From Nitrososphaeria archaeon (GTDB lineage: Archaea; Thermoproteota; Nitrososphaeria; JACIWG01): a DNA stretch of 6,342 nt. Position 1 is the first letter of the stretch; each line of letters opens with the position of its first letter. The stretch covers positions 1 to 6,342 of the forward strand of contig JACIWG010000088.1 of NCBI GenBank assembly GCA_014361085.1, written 5' to 3'. This document shows, in pieces, positions 5,639 to 6,342 of this stretch. A program made the position numbers and the translations under genes. Under the pieces are notes generated by a model, which saw only the letters and a list, made by a program, of their open reading frames with translations, ran no database searches and had not been told where the DNA came from.

Positions 5639-6313
5639 ATGATAAAGTTTCTAAGGCATGAAGTAGTAGCCAGAATATTGGATATAGGACTTATACCAAC
5701 ATTTTATGAAGATGATGTTGAAGTAGCTAAAAAAGTAATAGTGGCTTGTGCAGAAGGTGGTGCAAAGGTTGTAGAGTTCACAAACCGCGGAACCCAAGCA
5801 TATCAAAAGTTTAGTGAACTAATAAAATGGAGAAATAAAGAACTTCCAGAAATAGTCTTAGGTGCTGGAACAGTAATTGAACCAGCTATAGCATCATTGT
5901 ACATAAACTGTGGAGCAGATTTTATAGTAAGCCCCACATTCAATAAAGGAGTAGCGAGGATATGTAATAAATATAAAGTCCTATATATTCCAGGATGCTG
6001 TACACCAACAGAAATTACGTTAGCTGAAGAAATGGGTGCAGAAATCATAAAAGTTTTTCCAGCCGATGTAGTAGGTGCACAGTTCATAAAAGATGTTCTA
6101 GGTCCAATGCCTTGGTCAAAGTTAATGCCTTCAGGAGGAGTTGAACCAGCAAAAGAAAGTATTACAAAATGGATTAAAGCAGGTGCAGCGGCATTAAATA
6201 TTGGCTCAAATTTAATAAGAAAAGATTTAGTAAAAGAAGGAAAGTTTGATGAAATTAAAACGATGGTTGAAAAATGTATAATGTGGATAAAAGAGGCAAG
6301 AGCAAGCAAATAA
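5639..6313 (+). CDS. eda: KDPG/KHG aldolase (2-dehydro-3-deoxy-phosphogluconate aldolase), class I
   Basis: This 224-residue cytoplasmic TIM-barrel aldolase would split 2-keto-3-deoxy-6-phosphogluconate into pyruvate and glyceraldehyde 3-phosphate, or 4-hydroxy-2-oxoglutarate into pyruvate and glyoxylate. The class I residues are visible: E46 and R50 in 'VVEFTNR', T78 in 'GAGT', and the Schiff-base lysine K138 in 'IIKVFPAD'. 'PGCCTPTEI' (118-126) and 'MPSGGVEP' (163-170) are family landmarks. Length is near the usual 205-225. Details such as FTNRG, NFIVSP-like 'DFIVSPTFN' and 'PMPWSKLMPSGGVEP' resemble Bacteroidota Eda rather than other archaeal aldolases. Lysine is 18 AAA to 5 AAG, against 12 to 15 in trxB. 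I chose the ATG at 5639 because the family N-terminus begins there; GTG 5609 would add 10 residues. It is divergent from the ATPase gene, with no kinase or dehydratase of an Entner-Doudoroff pathway nearby. Confidence 0.92.
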   Translation: MIKFLRHEVVARILDIGLIPTFYEDDVEVAKKVIVACAEGGAKVVEFTNRGTQAYQKFSELIKWRNKELPEIVLGAGTVIEPAIASLYINCGADFIVSPTFNKGVARICNKYKVLYIPGCCTPTEITLAEEMGAEIIKVFPADVVGAQFIKDVLGPMPWSKLMPSGGVEPAKESITKWIKAGAAALNIGSNLIRKDLVKEGKFDEIKTMVEKCIMWIKEARASK

Positions 6314-6336
6314 TAGAAATCTTTTTCTAAATTTTT
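6314..6336 (+). terminator. Terminator after eda
   Basis: TAGAAA (6314-6319) and TTTCTA (6324-6329) form a 6-base stem with a TCTT loop directly after the eda stop. They overlap a T5 run (6322-6326), and a second T5 run (6332-6336) follows. Closely spaced T-tracts are the usual archaeal termination signal. Confidence 0.5.
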
Positions 6337-6342
6337 ACTTAA

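Noticed and set aside
5803..6309. 168-codon open frame on the minus strand opposite eda
   Set aside because: It lies wholly antisense to a clear KDPG aldolase, has no recognisable motif, and arises from the AT-rich, stop-poor complement of eda.
1..6342. tRNA, rRNA, CRISPR array, insertion sequence
   Set aside because: No spaced direct repeats, no transposase-like frame, and no room for RNA genes, since all gaps are under about 120 bases and hold no cloverleaf-like sequence that I could see.

Overview
The window most likely comes from an archaeon, probably a member of the Thermoproteota/Bathyarchaeia-like (TACK) lineages, although the sequence does not fix the lineage. The evidence is a DUF763 C-terminus, a PriS-type archaeo-eukaryotic primase fold, a single-domain KaiC-like ATPase, TATA-like boxes 25-28 bases before start codons that lack a Shine-Dalgarno (SD) sequence (leaderless transcription), and probable TTG and possible GTG starts. 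The DNA is AT-rich and tightly packed. No tRNA, rRNA, CRISPR array, insertion sequence or other intact mobile element was seen, and no gene-free gap exceeds about 120 bases.

The left part, on the + strand, holds four genes. The 5'-truncated end of a DUF763 protein (3-374) is followed 18 bases later by a thioredoxin-reductase-like flavoprotein (393-1343) with a strong SD, so these two form an operon. Next come an apparently independent, leaderless amidohydrolase of the uronate-isomerase-like group (1403-2707) and, after an 81-base gap containing nested inverted repeats, the AmrS-type radical SAM enzyme (2789-3847).

The middle part, on the - strand, is a two-gene operon read from 5520 down to 3852. 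A KaiC/RadA-like RecA-superfamily ATPase (5520-4711) overlaps the start of a compact PriS-like polymerase/primase (4721-3852). The polymerase keeps all three catalytic AEP motifs but has no zinc-binding insertion. This pair is the best candidate for an undescribed system: a nucleotide-driven RecA-fold ATPase coupled to a primase-polymerase, perhaps in repair, lesion bypass or genome defence. Its 3' end converges on amrS with a 4-base gap.

The right part, on the + strand, is a lone class I KDPG/KHG aldolase (eda, 5639-6313), divergent from the ATPase. Its sequence resembles Bacteroidota Eda proteins as I remember them, and its lysine codon use differs from trxB, which suggests acquisition from bacteria. 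It ends in a short hairpin and T-tracts. The uronate-isomerase-like amidohydrolase and the KDPG aldolase could both serve sugar-acid breakdown, but they are not adjacent and this link is speculative.
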